NCBI GenBank assembly: GCA_014378485.1
Contig: JACMNO010000097.1
Span: 1-64,000 of the forward strand
Origin: Bacteroidia bacterium
GTDB lineage: Bacteria; Bacteroidota; Bacteroidia; B-17B0; Aurantibacillaceae
DNA: 64,000 bases
Reading direction: 5' to 3'
Shown: piece by piece, positions 24,701 to 34,600 of the stretch
Numbering within the stretch: the first letter of the stretch is position 1
How the letters are laid out: each line of letters starts with the position of its first letter
Translations under genes and position numbers: made by a program
The notes under the pieces: model-generated
What the model was told of the DNA's origin: nothing
What the model saw: only the letters and a program-made list of their open reading frames with translations
Databases searched by the model: none

Positions 24701-25260
24701 TCTCTGTCAGGCGCACCAACCATTTTCACTTCAGTGATCTCTTTCAAACCTTCAATTCTATCTTTCAACTCATCGGCATATTCCTTTAGCTTTTGCAAAT
24801 CCATATCACCGGCTATGTTAATATACATAATCGGTAATTCAGAAAATGCCAGTTCTTTTACAAATGGTTGTCTTGTTAAACCTGCAGGTAAATCTGATTT
24901 TGCTTCATCTACTTTATCTTTAACTGACTGGCGAGCTTTATCAATAGTAATATCTGTATTGAACTCTACCGTAATTAACGACACATCCTGCATGGAGTTA
25001 CTCGTTAATTTTTTAACACCGGGAATAGATTTTAATTTTTTCTCTAAAGGCTTTGTAATTGTATTCTCAATATTACTTGGAGAGTTGCCGGCATAAACGG
25101 TACTAACGAAAAATTTAGGAACTACAATATCCGGAAAACTTTCTTTGGGCAATTTATTATAAGACATAATTCCCCAAATTGAAATAATAATCGTAACGAT
25201 ATAAATCGCCGTTTTATTATCAATAGCCCAACTACTGGGTTTAAATTGTTTGAAATTCAT
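21799..25260 (-). CDS. RND efflux permease (AcrB/HAE1-like)
   Basis: A 1,153-residue inner-membrane proton-driven exporter. It has the N-terminal SWAIDNKTAIYIVTIIISIWG helix, FPDIVVP and an AGNSPSNIENTITKPLE porter segment, and the proton-relay Asp pair D404/D405 in LGIVVDDAIVVIENTHR. A second transmembrane bundle ends in GIVVRNGILLVEFAEE near residue 1020. It is about 100 residues longer than AcrB. Two extra hydrophobic segments (about 512-527 and 533-551) lie between the sixth and seventh canonical helices, and there is an extra hydrophobic segment at the C-terminus. Last gene of the tetR-tolC-MFP-RND operon, followed by a terminator. The exported compound is unknown. Confidence 0.93.
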   Translation of the reverse strand: MNFKQFKPSSWAIDNKTAIYIVTIIISIWGIMSYNKLPKESFPDIVVPKFFVSTVYAGNSPSNIENTITKPLEKKLKSIPGVKKLTSNSMQDVSLITVEFNTDITIDKARQSVKDKVDEAKSDLPAGLTRQPFVKELAFSELPIMYINIAGDMDLQKLKEYADELKDRIEGLKEITEVKMVGAPDREIQVNLDMYKMQAMQLTMGDLERAIGSENVTISGGQIPMDGTKRTISIKNEFKTVDELKELVISSQAGARMYLKDFAQVVDTVRETESYARLAGKNVITLNVIKRAGENLISASDKIKENIEELKKTSFPSNIDVKITADQSDKTKLTLHDLINTIIIGFILVTLILMFFMGVTNALFVALSVPLSMFIAFIFMPSIGFSMNMIVLFAFLLALGIVVDDAIVVIENTHRIFDNGKVEIKTAAKKAAGEVFLPVLSGTITTLAPFIPLAFWPGIIGKFMFFLPITLIITLLASLFVAYIINPVFAVDFMKPHHEELKQYGRITRKAWLRLLVYALIAVICYTSGHIAFGNLMIFFALFMIVHRLFLYKVIESFQTKAWPSFQRGYTNLLVWGLKRPYMLLVYTLVLFAFSIFLMKVRSPNVVFFPQGDPNNVFVYVKLPEGTDPSKTNEVMKIVEKKVNAIIGEKNPIVSSMITNVTIGVTDPQDEDQSSYANRGKIAINFVEFSERNGESSMKYLKEMQATKWNIAGAEITVNKEQAGPPVGKPINIEIRGDKFEELVENGQQLKRFLQESDVPGVAELKTDFVDNKPEIVFDVNRERANREGISSAQLAMEIRKAVFGIDNPSKFRDANDEYPIQLRYKYDQRTNIEQIKNLKITFRDMNMMGMIRSVPLSAFCDVRYENTYGGIKRKQNKRVITLSSDVLEGFNANKVVAQLEEVAKGYRPTGAVEVKFTGQQEEQAETGAFLGNAMITAIGIILLVLVIQFNSIGKPIIILSEIVLSVIGVLLGTAIFKMDMSIVMTGIGIVALAGIVVRNGILLVEFAEEERLRGVGLYDAIVDAGRTRMTPVVLTATAAILGLIPLAVGLNIDFEGLLVHGKPHIHFGGDNVVFWGPLSWTMIFGLSFATFLTLLLVPAMYLIAERLKRKAEVILAHYDFPKVVMYVPFFVAVCQLILWIQRKKLDYGNLDR

Positions 25261-25300
25261 ACTTAGTGTTTTAGAATTTATATTTTAGAATTTCGAATAA

Positions 25301-26434
25301 TTATTTTTTTACTTCAATAGCATCGCCTTCATTTAAACCATCATACCCGGATGTGATCAACAGATCAGAATCAGACAAGCCATCTTTGATCTCCACTTTT
25401 CCGCCATATTCTTTTCCAAGAATGACATTACGTTTAGCTGCTTTTTTATTTTCAGCAACTAACACATAACGATTCCCTTTCAGGTCTTTTTGGATATAGT
25501 TTAAGGGGATAGCAATAACAGGTTTTGGTGACCGGTAATCATTGATATTTAAAATAGCGATCTGATTAGGATGATACTCTTTTTTATTTCCCAGTGCTAC
25601 CTCCACACCAAAAGTTCTGTTCAAAGTATTTATAGCTCTTGATGAATAGCTTACATTAGATGTTAAAGTATCATCAGAATCCGGAAACTTAACCATCACC
25701 TCATCACCTTTATGTACTTTTGATGCATAGCTCTCGGCCAAATCAGCTTTTAGTTTTAAGTTGCTGAAATTAATTACCCTGATAGCAGGCATGCCGGGAG
25801 CCGTTAGCTGACCCAGTTTAATATCAACCGCATCAACCGTTCCATTGATTGGAGAAATGATTTTAGTCATGCGAACTTGTTCCTGAAGGGTTATCATTTT
25901 TTTCTCCATACTTTCCTTTTGAGTTTTTGCCTGAAGGAATTGTACTTCCGTTCCAATTTTTTGATCCCATAATGCTTTTTGTTTGGTATATAATTGATTT
26001 ACTAAATCAGCATTAGTTTGCAGATCAGAAATACTTAGTTGCAAAGCTCGAGCATCTGTTTCAGCCAAAACCTGTCCTTTACTTACCTCATCACCTGGCT
26101 TAACATTGATCTTTGTAATGGTGCCGGGGATTTCAGAAGCTAATGAAACATTCTCATCTGCATCCACTCTACCTTGCACATTGATGTAAGTTTTGAAAAT
26201 AGCAGGTGTAATTGAAGCAGCTTCTACCAATACAAATTTCTTTCCTGAATCACCTTCAAGTTTAGATATTTTTGAAGAGACTTCAGATAATTGAGTTTTC
26301 AATTCTGCCTGTTGTGCTTTTAAATCAGAAAGACTTTCTGTTTTATTACCGCCGCATGATGCAAATAGTAACGAAATAGCAAATAAGGGAAGTACTGTGT
26401 TTGTTTTAAATTTTTGTAGTGAAATGGTATACAT
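25301..26434 (-). CDS. RND efflux membrane fusion lipoprotein (AcrA-like)
   Basis: A 377-residue periplasmic adaptor. The lipoprotein signal ends LLFASC (Cys27), followed by a short coiled coil (LKAQQAELKTQLSEVSSKIS), a barrel-sandwich half-motif (SLASEIPGTITKINVKPGDEVSKGQVLAETD), an alpha hairpin (about 130-190), the second half (ISPINGTVDAVDIKLGQL) and a C-terminal beta-barrel. It links the RND pump to the TolC channel. Located 40 bp upstream of the permease and 28 bp downstream of the TolC gene on the same strand. Confidence 0.93.
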   Translation of the reverse strand: MYTISLQKFKTNTVLPLFAISLLFASCGGNKTESLSDLKAQQAELKTQLSEVSSKISKLEGDSGKKFVLVEAASITPAIFKTYINVQGRVDADENVSLASEIPGTITKINVKPGDEVSKGQVLAETDARALQLSISDLQTNADLVNQLYTKQKALWDQKIGTEVQFLQAKTQKESMEKKMITLQEQVRMTKIISPINGTVDAVDIKLGQLTAPGMPAIRVINFSNLKLKADLAESYASKVHKGDEVMVKFPDSDDTLTSNVSYSSRAINTLNRTFGVEVALGNKKEYHPNQIAILNINDYRSPKPVIAIPLNYIQKDLKGNRYVLVAENKKAAKRNVILGKEYGGKVEIKDGLSDSDLLITSGYDGLNEGDAIEVKK

Positions 26435-26462
26435 ATATTAATTATTAAATAGTGAGTTAAAA

Positions 26463-27866
26463 TTATTTTATTAATGTTCCGGTTGCTTTTGAATAATCGA
26501 TTTTATAAACCAGCATATCATACACCGCATTGAAATAATTTGTTTCCGATTCTTTCAGGGAAGTTTGTGCATTGATTACTTCTAAATTTGATCCGACACC
26601 CTGCTCATATTTTTTTTGTGACACATTGTAAATATTTTGGGCGAGTTCAAGATTCCTTTTTTGTGTTTGTAAAGAGGCAACCGCATTATTATAATTTACA
26701 GCAGCAGATGCGCCTTCCAATTCAATAGCTAATTGAAGGTTTTTCATACTGTTTTCCCCTTTTTTAAAATCCAGTTTAGCTTGCTGAATTTTGTAGTGAC
26801 GTTGCAAACCATCAAATACGTTTAAGGAAAGCGTGGCGCCAATCAATTGAGTTTGGTAATATTTATTTATATAACCAACATAGGTCAAATCATTTCCAAA
26901 GCCATTAGCTGCAACAGTGCCATAAGCCACCAATGTTGGTAAGTAACCAAATTTCAAACGCTTTACATTTATGTTAAATAACCTTTGCTGACCTTCTAGC
27001 ATTTGGTATTCCGATCGTTTAGCGACATCAATTTTTGAAGCATCAATAGCTGTATTATCCTTAATTATTAAAGAATCAGTTAATACCAAATTTTCTTTAC
27101 CCGTATAACCCATTTGAAATTTTAAAACATTTTCACTTAAAGTAATCAAGCGTTCAATTTTTTGTTTTTCAGTGGTCAGGTTATTAAAAGCAACTTCTAA
27201 TCTGTCCACATCTATTTGCTCCACAAATCCCTGTTGGTTAAAGGCTTTGGTATCATTTAATAGCTTTTCAAGTTTAACCATGTTAGCATCCAACAGCTTA
27301 ATACGTTCCTTATTAACCAACACACCGTAATAAGCTTTAGATACTGCACTTACAGTTTCTGACTTTGTTCTTGAAACTCCAATATTCATTAATCCTATCA
27401 TTTCTTTTGTGGCTTTTAAACCCACTAAATAATCTGCACTAAAAATCAATAAGGACGCGTTTAATCCTGCCGTTGTTTGGAACGTTGTTCCAAACCTTGC
27501 CTGGAGAGGCTCATATCCAGCAGATGACTCAAGAAGATCATCATGAGGGGCTTGACCAGCTTTTACAGCATTCTTGTAAAAAATCGGTGAGATAAAATCG
27601 CTTAAGACGCTGGTTGGAATTTGTAAAAAATTTTTCATATCAACGCTTCCTGTAATTTGTGGTAAGGCCATCCCGATCACTTCTTTTCGTTTATATTTCG
27701 CCATCAACACATCGTTCTGAGCATTTAAATAATTGGGACTGTTTTTGTAAGCATAGTCGATTGACTGTAGTAAACTAAACGTGTTTGAAGTCGCTTCCTG
27801 TGCTTGGATCTTTAAAAGCAAAACAGAAAAAGCAAATAACAGTGTGTAGGTTTTTAATTTGATCAT
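26463..27866 (-). CDS. TolC-family outer membrane efflux protein
   Basis: A 467-residue protein if translation begins at ATG 27866 (MIKLKTYTLLFAFSVLLL). I prefer this start because it puts the signal peptide at the N-terminus; the longer frame from 27908 adds 14 Lys/Asn-rich residues and would overlap tetR. Mature sequence: SLLQSIDYAYKNSPNYLNAQ, typical of TolC repeat 1, and two long helical hairpins including NLELAQNIYNVSQKKYEQGVGSNLEVINAQTSL, the second repeat's signature. Forms the outer-membrane channel of the efflux complex. Confidence 0.92.
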   Translation of the reverse strand: MIKLKTYTLLFAFSVLLLKIQAQEATSNTFSLLQSIDYAYKNSPNYLNAQNDVLMAKYKRKEVIGMALPQITGSVDMKNFLQIPTSVLSDFISPIFYKNAVKAGQAPHDDLLESSAGYEPLQARFGTTFQTTAGLNASLLIFSADYLVGLKATKEMIGLMNIGVSRTKSETVSAVSKAYYGVLVNKERIKLLDANMVKLEKLLNDTKAFNQQGFVEQIDVDRLEVAFNNLTTEKQKIERLITLSENVLKFQMGYTGKENLVLTDSLIIKDNTAIDASKIDVAKRSEYQMLEGQQRLFNINVKRLKFGYLPTLVAYGTVAANGFGNDLTYVGYINKYYQTQLIGATLSLNVFDGLQRHYKIQQAKLDFKKGENSMKNLQLAIELEGASAAVNYNNAVASLQTQKRNLELAQNIYNVSQKKYEQGVGSNLEVINAQTSLKESETNYFNAVYDMLVYKIDYSKATGTLIK

Positions 27867-27876
27867 ATAATTGTTT

Positions 27877-28491
27877 TTATTCTTGTTCTTTAATTTTTTT
27901 ATATTCATTAATTAATCGGTGTCCTTTAAGTGTACAAATACCATAAACAAACATATCAAGCACTAATTCATGCGATTTTGAAAAGCTCAGTTTATCAAAT
28001 GAAAAATAATTACCGAACATCAGCATGTCTATCTGTGCCAAACGGTACCTGGCTGTAAATTCTTCATCAATGTCTGTCTTATAGTAACCTTCTTCTTTGC
28101 CTTTTTTGATATTTCTTAAAATATCTTTATAGGCGCAATTTTCTTTAAAAGCCTGAAACTGTATGAAAGCGTTTGGATGAAATTTTTGTAAATCTAAAAA
28201 GAAGATAGGATTAATATGTTGCATCATCTCTTTCATGTTTTCTGAGATTAACATGATCTCATGAATAGGATCATTGGATTGCGAAAAAACATCCTCGAAT
28301 TTTTTTTGATGTTTAGTCATCTCTATTTCACATAATTGATTAACTATGTCATCTTTCTCTTTATAATACTGGTAAATCGTTTTCTTTGACATTCCTAATT
28401 CTTTAGCAATATCATCCATTGTTACTCTTTTAATACCGTATTTAAAAAAAAGTTCAAGTGAGATTTTTAATATTTTGAATTGTGGTTCCAT
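27877..28491 (-). CDS. TetR family transcriptional regulator of the efflux operon
   Basis: A 204-residue regulator. The N-terminal helix-turn-helix (about 24-43, VTMDDIAKELGMSKKTIYQYYKEK) is a clear TetR_N domain. The C-terminal ligand domain is all-helical and unrelated to a named subfamily. It is the first gene of the operon, 10 bp before the TolC start. A perfect palindrome overlapping the -33 element upstream of this gene suggests that it represses its own operon and releases it when it binds a pump substrate. Confidence 0.93.
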   Translation of the reverse strand: MEPQFKILKISLELFFKYGIKRVTMDDIAKELGMSKKTIYQYYKEKDDIVNQLCEIEMTKHQKKFEDVFSQSNDPIHEIMLISENMKEMMQHINPIFFLDLQKFHPNAFIQFQAFKENCAYKDILRNIKKGKEEGYYKTDIDEEFTARYRLAQIDMLMFGNYFSFDKLSFSKSHELVLDMFVYGICTLKGHRLINEYKKIKEQE

Positions 28492-28500
28492 TTTCGGTCA

Positions 28501-28531
28501 CAAAACTAAAAAAACTATTTTTGTTCTGCAA
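28501..28531 (-). promoter_or_regulatory. Promoter of the tetR-efflux operon (TTG-N20-TAgtTTTG)
   Basis: Minus-strand TAGTTTTG (complement of 28501-28508) matches the -7 consensus, and TTG (complement of 28529-28531) lies 20 bp upstream. The -7 box is 10 bp before the tetR ATG, so the leader is very short. Confidence 0.7.
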
Positions 28532-28544
28532 GTTTCCGAACTTG
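28529..28544. promoter_or_regulatory. Palindromic operator, likely TetR site
   Basis: CAAGTT-TCCG-AACTTG is a perfect inverted repeat (6-bp arms, 4-bp spacer). One arm contains the -33 TTG of the tetR promoter. Position and symmetry are those expected for an autorepressor operator. The adhesin gene starts 90 bp away on the other strand. Confidence 0.6.
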
Positions 28545-28634
28545 TTTTCTGAATTTATTAATTGTTAAATTATTCTAAATTATTTCGTATGTTTATGGAA
28601 TATCTAAATCGATAGCTGCTTTATCTTTGAAAAT

Positions 28635-31600
28635 ATGTTTAAAAAGAGTGTTTTAATTTTATTGTTTTTAATTATTAGTATCGTTGTTAAATCCCAAATC
28701 GATACGTCTTTTTGGTTTGTGGCCCCGGATATTTCCCAAGGATTGGGTGACCGCCCCATTTTTTTATACTTCAATACATATGCGCAAGCCGCAACCGTAA
28801 AAGTCAGACAACCTGCAAATGGAGCTTTTGTACCTATTACAAAAGTAATTCCTGCAAATTCGATTGACTCTATCAATTTAACTGCTTTTATTGCCAACAT
28901 TGAGAATAATACAGCAAATACAATTCTTAATAAAGGACTCTATATATCGTCTACACAAAAAATTTCGACATTATATTCGATAAAGTCATCTGCTAACAAA
29001 GAATACCTGAGTTTAAAAGGACCAAAAGCATTAGGCATAGATTTTTACGTACCAATGCAAGAATTTTGGAATCAATCTCCTTCTACATCACCTAAATCGT
29101 TTTCATCATTTGACATCGTTGCCTCTCAAAATAATACCACTGTTTTAATTACACCTAAAACAGCTATTATCGGTCATGCTGCTAATGCCACTTTTACGGT
29201 TTTATTGCAACAAGGGCAAACATTTTCTTGTCAAGATACTGCAAGATCTGCCACAACTAGCTTGGCAGGATCTATCGTTTCGGCTAATAAACCTGTTGCC
29301 ATTTCTATACAATCAAGTGGATTAAATCAATCTGGATGTTTGAGTTCTGTTACTGATCAAATTACTAATTCCACATTTATAGGCACTGATTATATTGTAA
29401 ATCAAGGAACATCAATTACTGAAAAAATATTTATTTTGGCCACTCTAAACAACACACAAATTACCGTCAATGATGGTTCTATAACTACCCATGTTTCAAA
29501 TTTTGGAGAAAACTATATCTACACAGCAAGTCAAGCAGTTACTTATGTTACAGCTAATAAACCTGTGTATGTTTTTCATGTATCTGGGTATGGTTGCAGA
29601 TTAAGTGGCGCTCAACTGCCTCCATTCTTTTGTGCTGGAACATTTACAACTTCATTCACGAGAACGGCTTCCGACTCACTAGCTTTAAATTTATTTACCA
29701 GGACAGGATATGAAGGAAATTTTGCCCTAAATGGAAATGCCTCTTTAATTCCAGCTTCTGCCTTTACAGTTGTTCCTGGATCTGCAGGTAGTATTAAATC
29801 TGCGAAAATTTATTACTCAACAACTACTATACCGGTCGGATCTCATAATGTGGTTACAAATAGTGGTGATGTATTTGGTTTAGGAACTTTAAACGGTTCT
29901 TCGGTTAGAGGAAGTGCCTACGCCTATCATTCGGAATTTGTTTCTTATCCATCTATTAATGCCGGCAGCGATTTTACTCTTTGTGGCAATGGATCGCTCG
30001 CATTAAATGGTCAGATCGGTGGCGGAAATATAAATGGAACATGGTCAACTAATGGTTATGGGACATTCAATGGTGGTTTTACAGCATTAACTAATACTTA
30101 TACTCCAAGCCAGTTAGATACAACTGTTAAGCCGGTAAAAATATTTTTAACCACAAGCGGTCCATGCCCTCAACAAAAAGACACATTATTATTATCCGTA
30201 AAACCATCTCCTTTAGTTAACGCATCCATCGATCAAAATGTTTGCGGAAACAATAGCGCTGTTTCATTAAATGGAACTGTGTCCGGCGCTTCTTCAACAG
30301 GGATTTGGTCAAGTACCGGAACCGGAAGTTTCACACCTAATAACACCACCTTAAATTCCACTTATCTACCCAGTAGTTCTGACACAACAGCTGGTTCGGT
30401 AAAATTAATTTTAACATCATCAGCCAATGGAATTTGCGGCGCTGCAAGAGACACAATGAAAGTGACTATTTCTAAAGCTCCAATTGCGAATGCCGGGCCT
30501 GCCAGTGTTTCTGTTTGTGCAAATAATCCAACTGTAGCATTAAGTGGTACTGTAGGAGGGATAACAACGACAGGTAAATGGACAAGTGTTGGAACTGGAA
30601 GTTTTAGTCCAAGTAATATTCAGTTAAATACCGGATATGTGCCAAGTGCAGCGGATGTTTCGGCAGGACAGATAAAATTATACCTCAGTTCAACAAACAA
30701 TGGAACTTGTAATCAGGCAAAAGACAGTATCACTATTATCTTCACAAATGCTCCTTCTGTAAATGCAGGCACTGATGTTTATGTTTGTAAAAATAAATTG
30801 GCCGCTATTCTTTCCGGAACTATTTCCGGACCAACCTCAACAGGCATTTGGTCAGGTGGCACAGGAACTTTTACACCAAACAATTCTGTTTTAAGCCCAA
30901 CTTATACGCCTAGTACAGCTGAAGTAAGTGCTGGAGTTGCAAGTTTATCTTTAACCTCAACCGGTAATGGAAATTGTAATCAGGTAGTAGATCAGGTTCT
31001 CGTTATTATCAATAACGCACCGGTTGTGAATGCTGGTTTGGATTTATCTTCTTGTAAAAACAATTCAGCTTCTGCTCTTTCCGGTGCTGTATCAGGCACT
31101 ACAACAACAGGAATCTGGTCGAACGGTATTGGTACTTTTACTCCTGGTAATACAAATTTAAACGCCACTTATTCTCCAAGCGCAGCCGAGCTTACAGCTG
31201 GTTTTGTGAATTTGATATTAACATCAACTAATAACGCCAACTGTAATCAGGTAAAAGATACGGTGAAAATTAATTTCACTAACTCTCCTACTGCTAATGC
31301 GGGTATTGACTTAACCGCCTGTAAAAATAATGTAGCAAAAACCCTTTTTGGAGTTGTATCTGGTCCAACCACTACTGGTATTTGGTCGGGTGGTGCAGGT
31401 TCTTTTAATCCCAGTAATTCAGTTTTAACAGCTACATACACCGCTAATGCGGCAGAGTTAACTGCCGGTTTTGTGAAATTAGTTTTAACTTCAACAAATA
31501 ACGGCAATTGTAATTCGGTAAATGATACCGTAAAAATCACCTTTACTCCTGCTCCCATAGTAAACGCTGGCCCCAACTTAAGTTTCTGTAAAAACAATCC

Positions 31601-34600
31601 TGCGTCTGCTCTTTCTGGAACTGTATCAGGTGGCTCTACAACTGGCATATGGTCTGGTGGCACTGGTACTTTTACACCCAGCAGTGCTGCTTTAAATGCA
31701 ACTTATACTCCAAGCGCTTCTGAATTAACTGCGGGTTCTGTGAATTTAATTTTAAGCTCTACCGCTAATGGAACCTGTAATCAGGTAAGTGATAACGTTT
31801 TGGTTATTTACACTTCAGCGCCTTCCGTTAATGCAGGATTTGATTTATCTTCCTGTAAAAATAATGCCTCGTCTGTTCTTTCAGGTTTTATATCCGGACC
31901 AACTACAACCGGTATATGGTCAAATAGTTCAGGTACTTTTACACCAAACAATACGGATTTAAATGCAACTTATTCCCCAACGGCAGCCGAATTGACTGCA
32001 GGTTTTGTGAAACTGGTTTTAACGTCAAGCGGAAATGGAAATTGTAACCAGGTAAGAGATACTGTAAAAATTAATTACACTAATCCCCCTACTGCGAATG
32101 CGGGCCTCGATTTAACTACATGTAAAAACAATGTCGTTTCTCCTCTTTCCGGGTTTGTAACCGGACCAACCACTACTGGTATTTGGTCGGGTGGTGCAGG
32201 TTCTTTTAATCCCAGCAATTCTGCTTTAACTACTACCTATACAGCTAATGCTTCGGAGCTAACTGCCGGTTTTGTAAAATTGGTTTTAACTTCAACAAAT
32301 AATGGGAATTGTAACTCAGTAAACGACACCGTAAAAATCACCTTTACTCCTGCCCCGTTAGTAAATGCTGGCCCCAACTTAAGTTTCTGTAAAAACAATC
32401 CGGCGTCTGCTCTTTCGGGAACTGTATCGGGTGGGTCTACAACAGGAATCTGGTCGGGTGGCACTGGTACTTTTACTCCCAGCAGTGCTGCTTTAAATGC
32501 AACTTATACTCCCAGTGCTTCTGAATTAACTGCGGGTTCTGTGAATTTAATTTTAAGCTCAACGGCTAATGGAAACTGCAATCAGGTAAGTGATAACGTT
32601 TTGGTTATTTACACTTCCTCGCCTTCCGTTAATGCAGGGGTTGATTTATCTTCTTGTAAGAATAATTCTTCGTCTGTTCTTTCAGGTGTTATATCCGGAC
32701 CAACGACAACCGGTATTTGGTCAAATGGTTCGGGTACATTCACACCTAACAATACGGATTTAAATGCGACTTATTCTCCCACGGCTGCCGAAATTACTGC
32801 GGGTTTTGTGAAATTAGTTTTAACTTCAACGGGTAACGGAAATTGTAATCAGGTAAGAGATACAATAAAAATTAATTACACAAATCCCCCTACTGCAAAT
32901 GCAGGTTTAGATTTAACTGCCTGTAAAAACAATGTAGGTTCTCCTCTTTCAGGGGTTGTTGGAGGACCAACGACTACCGGTGTTTGGTCGGGTGGTGCCG
33001 GTTCTTTTAATCCCAGTAATTCAGTTTTAACGGCTACCTACACTGCTAACTCTGCGGAAATAGCATCCGGCTTTGTGAAATTAGTTTTAACTTCAACCAA
33101 TAACGGTAATTGTAATTCAGTAAATGATACCGTTAAAATAACCTTTACTCCTGCTCCTATAGTGAATGCAGGTATTAACTTAAGTTATTGTAAGAATAAT
33201 CCTTCAGGGGTGCTTTCGGGAACTGTATCAGGTGGTTCTACAACAGGGATGTGGTCTGGCGGTACCGGAACTTTTACACCAAACAATTCTAATTTAAATG
33301 CCACGTATTCTCCAAGTGCATCAGAACTATCTGCGGGATCAGTTAATTTAATTTTAACCTCTACGGCTAACGGTAATTGCAATCAGGTAACAGATAATGT
33401 ATTAATAGTGTATACAGCTGCTCCCTCAGCAAATGCAGGAGTGGATTTATCTTCGTGTCAAAACAATCCAACAAGTATACTTTCCGGTATTGTTTCCGGA
33501 CCAACGACTACCGGTATATGGGCAGGTGGAACAGGCACTTACTCTCCTAATAACACCACCTTAAATGCTACCTATATTCCAAGCGCTTTCGATCTTGCAG
33601 CCGGAGCAATTACTTTAACATTAACCTCTACAAATAATGGGAATTGTAATCAATCGGTTGATAGCGTTAAAATTAATTTTACGCCTTCTCCACTTGTAAA
33701 TGCCGGTTTAGATTTAACTACCTGCAGAAACAATTTAATAACCGTTCTTTCCGGAACTGTTTCAGGTGGTACAACATCCGGTGTCTGGTCCGGCGGCTCA
33801 GGCTCCTTTAGCCCAAGTAATTCTGTATTAACAGCTACCTACACACCAAATACAACTGAATTAACCGCAGGATTTGTTAAATTAATTTTAACATCAACTA
33901 ATAACGGTAACTGTTTCTTGAGGAAAGACACGGTGAAAATCACATTTACACCTTCTCCTTTAGTTAATGCAGGCGTTAATCTGAGTGCCTGTAAAAACAA
34001 TCCTACAAATGTTCTTTCCGGAACTGTTTCGGGAGGAAGCAGCACAGGAATTTGGTCAGGAGGTACAGGTACATTTACACCGAACAACACTAATTTAAAT
34101 GCCTCGTATTCCCCAAGCTCAGGTGAAATAGCAGCAGGATCAGTCAATTTAATTCTAACTTCTACCAATAATGGTAATTGTAACCAGGTAACTGATAACG
34201 TTTTAATTGTTTTCACAACTGCTCCAACTGTAAATGCCGGTATCGATTTATTCTCTTGTAAAAATAATGCCTATAGTGTTCTTTCAGGAATTGTTTCGGG
34301 CCCAACCACTACTGGCGTTTGGTCTGGCGGATCTGGAACTTTCAATCCTGGTAATGCTGTGTTAAATTCAACATATACGCCTAGCGCTTCAGAGCTTGCA
34401 ACTGGTTTTGTGAATTTAACTTTAACCTCTACCAATAATGGCAATTGTAACCAATCAGTAGATAGTGTTAAGGTTAATTATACAGGTACTCCTTTAGTTA
34501 ATGCAGGATTAAATTTAAACTCATGTAAAAACAACCCAGGCATTGCTCTTTCCGGAAATGTGTCAGGACCAACAACTACCGGAACATGGTATGGAGGATT

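Noticed and set aside
27867-27908. Longer N-terminus for the TolC-family protein
   Set aside because: It adds a Lys/Asn stretch before the signal peptide and overlaps tetR; Met at 27866 is better.
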